From Enteractinococcus helveticum (GTDB lineage Bacteria; Actinomycetota; Actinomycetes; Actinomycetales; Micrococcaceae), in contig NZ_LXEY01000019.1 of the NCBI RefSeq assembly GCF_001657475.1, positions 167,573-231,572 of the forward strand: a stretch of DNA of 64,000 nucleotides, written 5' to 3'. This document shows positions 1 through 8,619 of the stretch, one piece after another (the stretch's first letter is position 1; every line of letters starts with the position of its first letter). The translations under genes were made by a program, and so were the position numbers. The notes beneath the pieces were generated by a model. That model did no database searches. It saw only the letters and a list, made by a program, of their open reading frames with translations, and had not been told where the DNA came from.

Positions 1-1
1 G

Positions 2-364
2 ATTGCCGGGCGTCGTCACGGCTACACCACCACACCCACCTTGTTACTGATTCGGTTTGGCCGAGTGCGACGCAACCTGGCGATGATCCCGCACGAGCGA
101 CTCCAACAATCCTCGATGTATCAGACCCTGTCGGATAAGCTGTCGGGCACCGTTTCCGCCTGGTTTGTGACCCCACCCGGTCCGGTGCGCACGCACCTGC
201 GCAATCAGGAACCCGCCGCACTGGTAGACCTGTTCTTTGCGGAAGCCGAGATCGCAGCCAACGCGCGCCGGATGAGCGATAAGAACCAGTGGATGGCCCC
301 AGACGAACTGGAAACCTTCGAAAAGGCCGCGGCAAAAGCTACCTCGGCACGGGAGGGCGCATGA
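2..364 (+). CDS. PH domain-containing membrane protein, C-terminal part (partial)
   Basis: The reading frame is open from the left edge of the window, so the 5' end is missing. The visible ~120 residues match the end of a bacterial PH (bPH2, YdbT-like) protein: a hydrophobic stretch, then the family signature IPHERLQQSS, and a polar tail. Such proteins sit in the membrane as partners of a smaller bPH2 protein; their molecular role is poorly defined. The stop codon overlaps the next start (ATGA at 361-364), so the two genes are translationally coupled, as is usual for YdbS/YdbT pairs. Family assignment is good, function unknown. Confidence 0.75.
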   Translation: MAGRRHGYTTTPTLLLIRFGRVRRNLAMIPHERLQQSSMYQTLSDKLSGTVSAWFVTPPGPVRTHLRNQEPAALVDLFFAEAEIAANARRMSDKNQWMAPDELETFEKAAAKATSAREGA

Positions 365-858
365 AAGCCTTCCCAACAGCTGTTCAATTTCGCCCGGTCA
401 GCCCCCACCTGACCACCTACCGGCAGCTTGTGAACGTCATCAGTCTGGTCTGTTTCGTTGCACTATTTACGGTTGCCGCACTGATCTTTAATGCCCAGGT
501 AGATCCGAATTTCTGGCACGGATTGTCCTTTATCCCCGCCGTCTGGACCCTGCTGTGGGACCTGGGGCTGATGATCGTCACCCCCTACCAGGTACGTATT
601 CACGGCTGGGCCGAACAACCCGATGACTTGTTGATCCGCGCCGGCGCCGTCTTCCGTAAATACGAGGCCGTCCCGTACGGGCGGTTACAATTCGTGGAAG
701 TCAGCCAGGGCCCCCTGCAGCGCAGATTCGATCTGGCCAATGTCACCATCACCACCGCCGGTTCCAACACCACCATCTACGGGGTGCCCACCCAACAGGC
801 CACAAGGCTGCGCGATGATCTCACCCAACGCGGCTACGCCCGCCTGGCCGGACTCTAA
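361..858 (+). CDS. PH domain-containing membrane protein (YdbS-like)
   Basis: A 165-residue protein with two hydrophobic segments near the N-terminus (about residues 22-45 and 55-80) followed by one bPH2 domain. The signature is LLIRAGAVFRKYEAVPYGRL, then SQGPLQRRFDLANVTITTAG. An in-frame start exists further upstream, but the ATG at 361 overlaps the upstream stop and matches the usual length of the family. It forms an operon with the upstream partner gene. Function in the envelope is inferred from membrane topology only. Confidence 0.8.
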   Translation: MKAFPTAVQFRPVSPHLTTYRQLVNVISLVCFVALFTVAALIFNAQVDPNFWHGLSFIPAVWTLLWDLGLMIVTPYQVRIHGWAEQPDDLLIRAGAVFRKYEAVPYGRLQFVEVSQGPLQRRFDLANVTITTAGSNTTIYGVPTQQATRLRDDLTQRGYARLAGL

Positions 859-882
859 GACCCGTTTTGGAAAGGACCGCAC

Positions 883-1791
883 ATGAGCGTTGACGAACCC
901 CTGACCACCGGTGCCATCGGCCGACCCAACCGCTTAGGCATCGGCATTATCGGGGCCGGCCGCGTCGGCGCCGTCCTGGGGCTGGCCCTGCAACAAGCAG
1001 GCCACACGATTACCGCCGTTCACGCGGTGTCCGATGCCTCAGTTGCCCGCGCCGAAGCGCTGCTGCCCAATGCTCCCATCCTGGATATCCCCGATATTTT
1101 GCGCCGCTCCGAAGCCGTTATTTTTGCGGTGCCCGACGACGTCCTGGAAGAACTCGTCTCGGGGCTTGCTGCCGCCGGGCATATTCAAACCGGTCACCTG
1201 CTGGTGCACACCTCGGGGCGTTACGGCACCCAGGTGATGCACTCGGTGCGCGAACACGGGGCCATCCCGGTGGCCATCCACCCGGCCATGACATTTACCG
1301 GCATGTCCCTGGACGTCGACCGGCTACACAACACCGCATTTGGTATTACCGCCGATGCGGTGGTCGCGCCCATCGCCGAAGCCCTCGTGGTTGAAATGGG
1401 TGGCATCCCCGTAGCCATCCCGGAGACCGCCCGACCCGTATACCACGCCGCAATGGCACACGCCTCGAACCACCTGGTCACGCTGACCGCCCAGGCACAA
1501 GCCATGTTGACCGCAGCCGGTATTGACCAAGCCTCCAAATTGCTGGGCAACCTGATGTCGGCCAGCTTAGAAAATGCGTTGACCAACGGCGACCAAGCAC
1601 TCACCGGGCCGGTTTCGCGCGGCGATAGTGGCACGGTGGCCAAACATCTCGAGTCGCTGAAGACCCTGGAAGATCCCGACCTTTATGAGACCTATCGAGC
1701 CATGGCACAAGCCACCGCCCGTCGGGCCCATAGCGCTGGATTTATCACTGCGGCGAAGCTCGAAGAACTGCTAGAACTTTTAGACGCCTAA
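883..1791 (+). CDS. Rossmann-fold NAD(P)-binding, DUF2520 domain protein
   Basis: 302 residues. A Rossmann nucleotide-binding motif GIIGAGRVG lies near residues 22-30, followed by a second half typical of DUF2520 proteins (HPAMTF, MAHASNHLVTL, GPVSRGD). The architecture resembles ketopantoate and 3-hydroxyacid dehydrogenases. In actinobacteria this family is often next to panC, as here (panC begins about 0.5 kb downstream), so a role linked to pantothenate supply is a reasonable inference but unproven. A ribosome binding site (GGAAAGGA) precedes the ATG. Confidence 0.8.
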   Translation: MSVDEPLTTGAIGRPNRLGIGIIGAGRVGAVLGLALQQAGHTITAVHAVSDASVARAEALLPNAPILDIPDILRRSEAVIFAVPDDVLEELVSGLAAAGHIQTGHLLVHTSGRYGTQVMHSVREHGAIPVAIHPAMTFTGMSLDVDRLHNTAFGITADAVVAPIAEALVVEMGGIPVAIPETARPVYHAAMAHASNHLVTLTAQAQAMLTAAGIDQASKLLGNLMSASLENALTNGDQALTGPVSRGDSGTVAKHLESLKTLEDPDLYETYRAMAQATARRAHSAGFITAAKLEELLELLDA

Positions 1792-1802
1792 GGCAGGTTC
1801 GC

Positions 1803-2249
1803 ATGCCCCGAATCGCGATACTGCTGATCGGTTTCGGCATGCTTGCACTCACCGCCTGCGGCACCGCCCATGACAAGCCCATCCCCGGTTTCCAAGGCAT
1901 CATTCCCAATGCGACCTGGTCCGATGATCGCTCCTGGGCGGCACGGATCGACGGGGATTACCAAATGCTGTTTATTACCACCACGGGCAGTTCCACCTGT
2001 CCCCACGTCATTGATTCGGTTCAGCACGACGTCGAACAGAGCCTCCTGACCGTTGCCGCTCATCAACACAAACCCGCCGGTGGTCAATGCACCATGGACC
2101 TGCAGCCGCACACCTCGTTCGTCAAAATCACCGAACCCGTGGCACCCGAAGCGCAAGTCACCATTGAATTGGAAGAATTCTACGGCACCATCACGCTGAC
2201 GCCGGACACCTCCTCCCAAGAAGATGTCGGTGGCATCCATCAGCCGTAA
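1803..2249 (+). CDS. small secreted lipoprotein, unknown function
   Basis: 148 residues with a lipoprotein signal peptide: positive N-terminus, hydrophobic core and lipobox LTAC with the cysteine near residue 19, predicting a protein anchored on the outer face of the membrane. The mature part contains two further cysteines (in STCPH and GGQCTM) that could form a disulfide. No recognised domain. It lies 11 bp after the DUF2520 gene and its stop overlaps an in-frame ATG of the panC frame (TAATG at 2247-2251). Confidence 0.7.
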   Translation: MPRIAILLIGFGMLALTACGTAHDKPIPGFQGIIPNATWSDDRSWAARIDGDYQMLFITTTGSSTCPHVIDSVQHDVEQSLLTVAAHQHKPAGGQCTMDLQPHTSFVKITEPVAPEAQVTIELEEFYGTITLTPDTSSQEDVGGIHQP

Positions 2250-2305
2250 TGTCGGGTGTCGACCTGTGGGCAGTCAGGCTGCCGCTTCGGGCTAGACTAT
2301 GTGAC

Positions 2306-3220
2306 GTGACCGACCAACAAGCCCTCTTGGCAACCACAACCACTGATGTCAAAACCCTGATTGCTGACAAAGTCGCCGAACTGGTCGCTGCCGGTAATCC
2401 GAGCCCGAGGGTCGGTTTAGTCCCGACCATGGGCGCATTACATGATGGACACGGTGCGCTCTTTGAGCAGGCGCGAGCCGAAAACGACTTAGTCGTCGCC
2501 TCCATCTTTGTGAATCCACTGCAATTTGATCAGCCCGAAGATTTCGAGCACTATCCGCGCACCCTTGAGGCCGATCTGGAACTGGTGACTCGTTATGGCG
2601 GCGATATCGTGTTTGCACCGGCCACCGAGCACATGTATCCCGGCTTTCCTAACGCCCCACAAATTCGCGTCTCCGCGGGGGAGATGGGCCGAGTCTTTGA
2701 AGGTGCCTCCCGACCCGGACACTTCGACGGAGTCTGTACGGTGGTCGCAAAGCTCTGGAATATCCTGATGCCACCGGCCCCGGCTGCGTTCCGGAGCTAT
2801 TTTGGTCAAAAAGATGCCCAACAGTTGGCCATCGTGACTCGTATGGCTCAAGATTTGAATATTGAAGTCGAAATCCGCCCGGTGTCACTGGTCCGGGCCC
2901 CAACCGGTCTGGCGCTGTCATCGCGCAATGTCCGGTTGGACGATCACGGCATGGAAAAAGCCCTCGGGTTATCACAGGCCCTCCATTATCTTGCCGATCT
3001 GGCAACACGAGGTGAACGTTTAGATATTTCGGCTGCCAGAGACATCATTCGAGCCCAAGAAAACGTAGAATTAGACTATTTAGAAATCGTCGATCCGACC
3101 ACCCTCCAGCCCCTTACTGCACAGCAATTAGCAATGCCTTTAGAGCGAGAAGCACTTGCCTTGGTAGCGGCATGGGTTCCCCCGGTTCGACTCATCGACA
3201 ATATGTTGTTAGCGCCATAG
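2306..3220 (+). CDS. panC: pantoate--beta-alanine ligase (pantothenate synthetase)
   Basis: Condenses pantoate and beta-alanine with ATP to pantothenate, the coenzyme A precursor. Family motifs are present: PTMGALHDGH (about residues 40-49, HIGH-like nucleotide site), SIFVNPLQF, FGQKDAQQL and SSRNVRL. The GTG at 2306 was chosen because a -10 box TAGACT (2293-2298) lies 7 nt upstream, the spacing of a leaderless transcript, and gives a 304-residue protein of normal length. An alternative ATG at 2249, overlapping the lipoprotein stop, would add 19 residues that do not resemble the family. Confidence 0.9.
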   Translation: MTDQQALLATTTTDVKTLIADKVAELVAAGNPSPRVGLVPTMGALHDGHGALFEQARAENDLVVASIFVNPLQFDQPEDFEHYPRTLEADLELVTRYGGDIVFAPATEHMYPGFPNAPQIRVSAGEMGRVFEGASRPGHFDGVCTVVAKLWNILMPPAPAAFRSYFGQKDAQQLAIVTRMAQDLNIEVEIRPVSLVRAPTGLALSSRNVRLDDHGMEKALGLSQALHYLADLATRGERLDISAARDIIRAQENVELDYLEIVDPTTLQPLTAQQLAMPLEREALALVAAWVPPVRLIDNMLLAP

Positions 3221-3260
3221 GCTACCAATTGGATACCGGCACGATCTTTGAAGGAGACGC

Positions 3261-5279
3261 GTGACAACCACAGCCCCAAAACCGACGCAGGATCTATATC
3301 GGCACGTGAACGGTGATTGGATGGAAAACAACACCATTCCAGCTGATCGTGGCACCTACGGCGCCTTTATGGAGTTGCACGACCAGTCTGAAATCGCTGT
3401 TCATGACATTTTAGAATCAGCTGCCAAAGAGCTGTCCAAGAAGCAGCGCAAGCATTCATTTCAGGCTGCGCACTCAGATGAGGGCGCCAAGCTTCGCATC
3501 GGTGCGCTCTTTACCGCGATGATGGATGAAAAGACCATTGAGGCACTGGGTGTCACCCCGCTGTGGGAGACGCTGGATAAAATCTCTGAAGTTGAAACCC
3601 CCCAAGAGTTCTTGAAACTCACCGGCAAGCTGCAACGCAAAGGCATTGTGGGCGGTCCGGTCGGAGTCGGCGCGATGCCAGACGCAGGAAATCCGGATCG
3701 AGTGCTGTTACATCTGATCCAAAGCGGACTAGGTTTGCCTGACGAGTCGTACTACCGCGAGGAAAAACACGCCCACGTCGTGGATGCCTACCGCACCTAT
3801 GTTGAAAAGCTCTTTTTGCTCTCGGGAATTGCCCCAACCGAAAAGCGTGCACGTAAGATGGCAAAACGTGTGCTCGACTTGGAAACCAAGATCGCCGAGC
3901 AGCACTGGGACATCGTCAAAGTCCGGGATGCGGTCAAACGTTACAACCTGTTCACCCGTAAAAAGTTGCTCAAGAAATTCCCATCGGCCATTCACTGGCT
4001 CAAGGGCATGAAAATGGCACCGGGACAGAAACACGATAACCGTTCGGAAGAAATTGTCGTATGGCAGCCAGACTTCTTCACAGGATTCGAAGAACTCCTG
4101 CAATCGGAACCGACAAAATCCTGGCGCACCTGGTTGAAGCTGCATTTGCTGTCTTCACACGCCCCTTATATGTCGAAAGACTTTGTCGAAGCTGATTTCG
4201 AATTCAATAAGGTCCTTACCGGAACCGAAGAATTACGCCCTCGCTGGAAGCGCGCGGTGGCTTTGGTGAACTCCACCCTGGGTGAAGACGTCGGTCGTCT
4301 CTATGTTGCCCAGCACTACACCGAATCTCACCGGGAACACATGGACGAACTGGTTGATGCTTTGCAGCAGGCCTACCATCAGTCCATTACTGAACTGCCT
4401 TGGATGAGCAAGAAGACCCGGAAGAAAGCACTCGAGAAACTTTCGAAGTTCAACCCGATGGTTGGTTATCCGGTCAAATGGCATGACTATTCAGATATCA
4501 AGATGAATGCCACTGACTTGATTAGCACTTTGGACCGTATCTCCGAACATGAGTTTGAAGAAAACCTCTCCAAGATCGAGGATGGCCCAGATCCAGAAGA
4601 GTGGCACATGAGCCCTCAGACGGTTAATGCCTACTACTCACCATTGGAAAACGCGATTGTCTTCCCGGCGGCCATTCTGCAGCCACCGTTTTTCTCGCCT
4701 GAGGCTACTCCGGCGCAGAATTTTGGTGGCATTGGTGCTGTCATCGGTCACGAAATTGGCCACGGTTTTGACGACCAAGGATCACAATACGACGGCGATG
4801 GTGCCTTGAATAACTGGTGGAGTGATGAAGACCGCGAAGCGTTTACGCAACGCACCCAGTCACTGATTGACCAGTACAAAGTCTTGGCACCCTCGGAAGC
4901 ACCAGAGCACAGCGTCAATGGAGAACTCACCCTTGGTGAGAACATTGGAGACCTTGGTGGCCTGGGCATCAGCCATAAAGCCCTGTATCTCTATCTGGAA
5001 CAGAACCCAGAGGCCATCAAGGCTCAAGGGCTGGACCCCAAAGATCCCGAAGATCGCAAGACCATTGATCGACAGTTCTTTGAATCATGGGCATCCGTAT
5101 GGCGTCAACTGATCCGTCCAGAAGCTGCTGTCACCCGAGTCTCGACCGACCCACACTCGCCCAATGAATTCCGGGCCAACCAGGTCGTCAAGAACCTCGA
5201 TGCCTTCCACGAAGCCTACGCAACCGAACCCGGTGATTCGATGTGGCTTGATCCAAAGGAACGCGTCACCATTTGGTAA
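3261..5279 (+). CDS. M13 family zinc metallopeptidase (PepO/neprilysin-like)
   Basis: 672 residues, full length for the family. The zinc-binding HExxH motif appears as GHEIGHGFDDQG near residue 495, and the third ligand lies in GENIGDLGG near residue 558. No signal peptide or membrane anchor is visible, so it is probably a cytoplasmic oligopeptidase. The GTG start has a GGAG ribosome binding site 7 nt upstream. It follows panC by 40 bp and ends in a hairpin terminator. Confidence 0.92.
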   Translation: MTTTAPKPTQDLYRHVNGDWMENNTIPADRGTYGAFMELHDQSEIAVHDILESAAKELSKKQRKHSFQAAHSDEGAKLRIGALFTAMMDEKTIEALGVTPLWETLDKISEVETPQEFLKLTGKLQRKGIVGGPVGVGAMPDAGNPDRVLLHLIQSGLGLPDESYYREEKHAHVVDAYRTYVEKLFLLSGIAPTEKRARKMAKRVLDLETKIAEQHWDIVKVRDAVKRYNLFTRKKLLKKFPSAIHWLKGMKMAPGQKHDNRSEEIVVWQPDFFTGFEELLQSEPTKSWRTWLKLHLLSSHAPYMSKDFVEADFEFNKVLTGTEELRPRWKRAVALVNSTLGEDVGRLYVAQHYTESHREHMDELVDALQQAYHQSITELPWMSKKTRKKALEKLSKFNPMVGYPVKWHDYSDIKMNATDLISTLDRISEHEFEENLSKIEDGPDPEEWHMSPQTVNAYYSPLENAIVFPAAILQPPFFSPEATPAQNFGGIGAVIGHEIGHGFDDQGSQYDGDGALNNWWSDEDREAFTQRTQSLIDQYKVLAPSEAPEHSVNGELTLGENIGDLGGLGISHKALYLYLEQNPEAIKAQGLDPKDPEDRKTIDRQFFESWASVWRQLIRPEAAVTRVSTDPHSPNEFRANQVVKNLDAFHEAYATEPGDSMWLDPKERVTIW

Positions 5280-5300
5280 TGCGCGTTGAGCATGATTGAT

Positions 5301-5333
5301 CTTGGGTCCGGTTCACCACGAACCGGCCCCAAG
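5301..5333 (+). terminator. hairpin terminator after the M13 peptidase
   Basis: Inverted repeat: CTTGGG and CCGGTTC (5301-5314) pair with GAACCGG and CCCAAG (5320-5333) around a short loop, one mismatch. It lies just past the peptidase stop codon. Confidence 0.6.
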
Positions 5334-5337
5334 GCTT

Positions 5338-5717
5338 TCATACGACAGCTTCGGTATCGGCCTGCTGGGTTACCACATAGCTGTTGTGCACCAGTGCACC
5401 AACGGTGATGCCGACCACTAGGCTGATAGCCGCCAGGCCCATGACGCCATCCCATCCCAATCGACGCGTGGCACAATAATTCCGACCGGCACGATCAACA
5501 GCATCATCGTCGTCACAGCCCGGTGATTGACACTTGAGCCCCGTTGGTTGCGATGTAAAAGTATCCCAAACCCGACCATCGGCATGAGAAATATTGCCGC
5601 CCAGCCGATCTCTGCTGGTAATTCCAATAAACCCATGGTCATCAGGGCGATCGCAAAAGTCACGCTGAGGCCCACCACTGGAAATATGGTCGAATTCCAC
5701 ACGGTCTGAACTGTCAT
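5338..5717 (-). pseudogene. frameshifted small integral membrane protein
   Basis: Read on the minus strand, an ATG at 5717 opens a frame with three hydrophobic helices (FPVVGLSVTFAIALMTMGLL, AAIFLMPMVGFGILL, AVTTMMLLIVPVGIIV). It runs off course near 5470 and stops at 5418. The neighbouring frame resumes at once with GWDGVMGLAAISLVVGITVG, a fourth helix, ending at 5338. Joining the two around 5465-5475 gives one four-helix protein of about 125 residues, so a one-base deletion is the simplest reading. Family not recognised; a sequencing error is possible. Confidence 0.5.
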
Positions 5718-5840
5718 CGACCTCCTATATCAATCCTAAAGTTCTGCCATTGCCTTATCCCGACGTTTCCACCGTAGGCCAGGTGCAAGCATTGCGACAT
5801 CACCGATTATGCGATTGTGGATAACTGAAGTGGCAGCATC

Positions 5841-6995
5841 TCAGAGTGTCTCATGGGCGGCAAGACTAAATTCTTCACGCCACAGAGCAGAAGCTCCATG
5901 GGTAGCCATTTCAGCGAGCATCTTGCCGTAGGAAGGCGCAAATTTGAAAGCATTGCCGTGCATGCCTGTGGCATAGAGTATTCGCGGATCGTCATTGGAC
6001 CGGTCGAAGATTGGAAGCTGGTTGGAGGCAAAGCTGTCGTGGTGCGCTGAATGTCGCACGACAGCGCCAATGAGACCAGGAGCGCACTGGGTCACCATCT
6101 CTGCGACATATGCTAATTGTTCGGCAGTGTATTCCGCCGGTCGTTCATCGGGGGAGATGGTGGTGTTCCAGGGTTCTGGATAGATACCGATCTTCATGCT
6201 GTAGCCATCCAGGCTTGGTGCACCAAACCAGTGGGTGACCGACCCGTCCGGTTCGACACGGTCGCGCATAAATACCGGGAACACTTCGGGCCGGAATTGA
6301 TCAATGTGCTGGGGCATGGACCAGGTCAGTCCAATGCGGCGAGCTTCCACATACGACGCCAACTGCGGCAGTAGCTGGGTGGTCCACGACCCGGCAGCGA
6401 CGATCACTTGTCCGGCAGTCAACGTGCCAGCGCTGGTTTCTACTGCTACGCCGTCGGCATGCGAGTTCAAACCGGTCACTTGGGTATTGAAATATAACTG
6501 GGCACCGTTGGCTTCGGCCGCCATCTGGGCTGCGCTAACGGCGACTTCTGGACGCAGCACCCCACCTCGAGTGTCGAGGATCCCGACGTCGTTGGGGTCG
6601 GGGGCCAACTGTGGGAAACCCGCATGCAATTCATCAGCGGTGAGCATTTTATGCGGCAGGTCGTAGCGCTCGACGACGTCGCGGGTGACGCGCATGGCTT
6701 CGAAACCGGCCGGGCCGATGCTCAGCGCACCGCACTGATGCAGGATGGACCTGCCCGAGGTGTCTTCCAGCGCTCGCCATAAGCCAAGTGAGGCGTAGGC
6801 GTGGTCATTGAATACCGGGCCTTCTTTGACCGCGGTCCGGAACAGTCGCGACTCACCGGCGTAGGAGGCTCGCAGATTCACCCGGGGGTGGGCATCAAGT
6901 CCAATGACCTTCAGGCCAGACTGTTGGCTGAGTTGCCACAGCGTCATTGATCCAACCGAGCCCGCTCCGACAACGAGCACATCGGCATGTTCCAC
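5841..6995 (-). CDS. FAD-dependent oxidoreductase, sarcosine oxidase / N-methyltryptophan oxidase family
   Basis: About 384 residues. The N-terminus carries a dinucleotide-binding motif VVGAGSVGSMT, and the C-terminus has ATGMHGNAFKFAPSYGK typical of monomeric sarcosine oxidases, which oxidise N-methyl amino acids with release of formaldehyde and hydrogen peroxide. The GTG at 6995 is preferred because AGAGG lies 7-8 nt upstream and the FAD motif then sits right at the N-terminus; an ATG at 7040 would add 15 residues. The exact substrate cannot be told from sequence. It is flanked by convergent or unrelated genes. Confidence 0.8.
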   Translation of the reverse strand: MEHADVLVVGAGSVGSMTLWQLSQQSGLKVIGLDAHPRVNLRASYAGESRLFRTAVKEGPVFNDHAYASLGLWRALEDTSGRSILHQCGALSIGPAGFEAMRVTRDVVERYDLPHKMLTADELHAGFPQLAPDPNDVGILDTRGGVLRPEVAVSAAQMAAEANGAQLYFNTQVTGLNSHADGVAVETSAGTLTAGQVIVAAGSWTTQLLPQLASYVEARRIGLTWSMPQHIDQFRPEVFPVFMRDRVEPDGSVTHWFGAPSLDGYSMKIGIYPEPWNTTISPDERPAEYTAEQLAYVAEMVTQCAPGLIGAVVRHSAHHDSFASNQLPIFDRSNDDPRILYATGMHGNAFKFAPSYGKMLAEMATHGASALWREEFSLAAHETL

Positions 6996-7179
6996 AGCGA
7001 TACCTCTTTGCTTTTGAAAATCCTTTGGACCAGCAACCATAGGGCGGGGCCTGAGTTCAGGTTATCCAGGAGATCGCCAGCATCGGGACAGGCGAACCGT
7101 GTTTTCCCCAAGAGCTATCTCGAGGCGGAATTGTGACTGAACTGTAGACGTCGTGGATGCTGCGTGCAATGATGCAACC

Positions 7180-7722
7180 ATGAGCTTTGATCCATATCAA
7201 CGGTTACCAAAACTGCACGACATGACCCTGACGAGTGAGGACTTCACCGACGGCGGCCGGTTGCCGCCCCGGTCGGTCATGGAAGAACTCGGCGGCAAAG
7301 ATGAGCTGCCCCAGCTGAGCTGGTCCAATGTTCCCGAGGGGACCAAGACCTTTGCCCTGACCTGCCTGGATCCAGATGCTCCCACAGGTTCGGGGTTCTG
7401 GCATATGTCCGCGTTCAACATCCCCGCCTCGGTGACCTCGATTCCCGGTGGAGCGGTCCGCTGGGACACCATTGACTGGGAGGCCTTTGGGGTTACTGGT
7501 GAGGGGCAGGGCCCGATTTTTGTGGGCAACTCGCGCAACGTGGCAGGTTTTACCGGTTCCCGTCCGCCGGTTGGACACGGTGATCACCGGTACATGTTCG
7601 TCGTCCACGCTCTGGACACTGAGTTAGCGCTGGGACCCGATGCCACACCAGAACAGGTGGGCATGAACCTGTTTAATCATGCGATCGGACGGGGCCGTAT
7701 CACCGGCATCTTTGGACGCTAG
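7180..7722 (+). CDS. YbhB/YbcL family PEBP (Raf kinase inhibitor-like) protein
   Basis: 180 residues of the phosphatidylethanolamine-binding-protein fold. Hallmarks are LTCLDPDAPTGSGFWHMSAFNIP (DPDAP plus the conserved His) and GDHRYMFVVHALD. Bacterial members are small soluble proteins with no settled function. The ATG at 7180 fits the family N-terminus (MSFDPYQRLP); a GTG at 7153 is in frame but adds residues unlike the family. It is followed 41 bp later by the amidotransferase gene on the same strand. Confidence 0.85.
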   Translation: MSFDPYQRLPKLHDMTLTSEDFTDGGRLPPRSVMEELGGKDELPQLSWSNVPEGTKTFALTCLDPDAPTGSGFWHMSAFNIPASVTSIPGGAVRWDTIDWEAFGVTGEGQGPIFVGNSRNVAGFTGSRPPVGHGDHRYMFVVHALDTELALGPDATPEQVGMNLFNHAIGRGRITGIFGR

Positions 7723-7763
7723 CCGGCCTAAAGGACGGCGCCTAATGACCGGGGGAGGAGCGG

Positions 7764-8540
7764 ATGGCCATGAGAACAGTGCACAACGCAGCTTCCACGC
7801 GGGCGAGCATCCTGGTGATTCAACCGGATGAGCAGGTGCCTCTGGGTCGGTTTGCTGACTGGTTGACCCAGTACGGTGCCGAAGTCACCGTGATCCAACC
7901 CTTCGCCGGTGACGACGTCCCCTCCGAGCTGCACACGGATGGTCTGATCGTATTGGGCGGCGCAATGTCTGCCCATTGCCTTGAGCAGTTCCCGTGGCTT
8001 GCCGACATCAAAGCCCTCTACCAGCGCGCGGCTGAAGCACACGCCCCGGCCTTAGGCATTTGCCTGGGTGCGCAGTTGCTGACCCTGGCCTTCGATGGGG
8101 AAGTCACGTCCAATGCACCCGTTGGTCCAGAAATCGGTGTGGTCGATATTGCATGGACGCCAGATAGTGCCGACGACGCCATAACGAAAGGCCTCCCGGA
8201 GTCTTTCCGTGCGACGTCGTTTCACTATGATGGCATTTCAGCACTGCCCAAAGGTGCTGTGCTGTTGGGTCGAGGAGACCGCTACGAACATCAGGTGTTC
8301 CGCATAGGTCATGCGGTGGGTGTGCAATTCCATCCCGAGGCGACCCCGGAGCTGTTCCGTAGTTGGTGTGCGGCAGATGTCATCCAGAAGCCAGAACTAG
8401 CGGAATTTTTTGAACAGAGCATGCAACTGGTCGAACGCAATGACGATGAGATTGCGATGCATGCCGCCACGTTAGCCCGAAACTTCGTGGCGGCACTGCA
8501 GGCGGCACCCCGGATGCAGCGCCATGAAGCGCTGCCATAG
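7764..8540 (+). CDS. class I glutamine amidotransferase-like protein
   Basis: 258 residues with the class I GATase triad: nucleophile in ALGICLGAQLL (Cys100) and the His-Glu pair in VQFHPEATPE. It resembles stand-alone GMP-synthase-like amidotransferases (YgiQ/GuaA N-domain type) with an extra C-terminal helical stretch. The substrate amidated is unknown. A strong ribosome binding site (GGGGGAGGAG) lies 6 nt before the ATG at 7764; a second ATG two codons on is possible. Confidence 0.8.
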   Translation: MAMRTVHNAASTRASILVIQPDEQVPLGRFADWLTQYGAEVTVIQPFAGDDVPSELHTDGLIVLGGAMSAHCLEQFPWLADIKALYQRAAEAHAPALGICLGAQLLTLAFDGEVTSNAPVGPEIGVVDIAWTPDSADDAITKGLPESFRATSFHYDGISALPKGAVLLGRGDRYEHQVFRIGHAVGVQFHPEATPELFRSWCAADVIQKPELAEFFEQSMQLVERNDDEIAMHAATLARNFVAALQAAPRMQRHEALP

Positions 8541-8555
8541 ACACCAAGAACACAA

Positions 8556-8593
8556 CAACCCGCAAGCTCAGCACAATGCCAGCTTGCGGGTTG
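8556..8593. terminator. bidirectional terminator between the amidotransferase gene and gabT
   Basis: Perfect 13-bp inverted repeat: CAACCCGCAAGCT (8556-8568) and AGCTTGCGGGTTG (8581-8593) with a 12-nt loop, placed between two convergent genes. Confidence 0.85.
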
Positions 8594-8619
8594 TCGGAGT
8601 TAGACCGGGGTTCGAGGGC

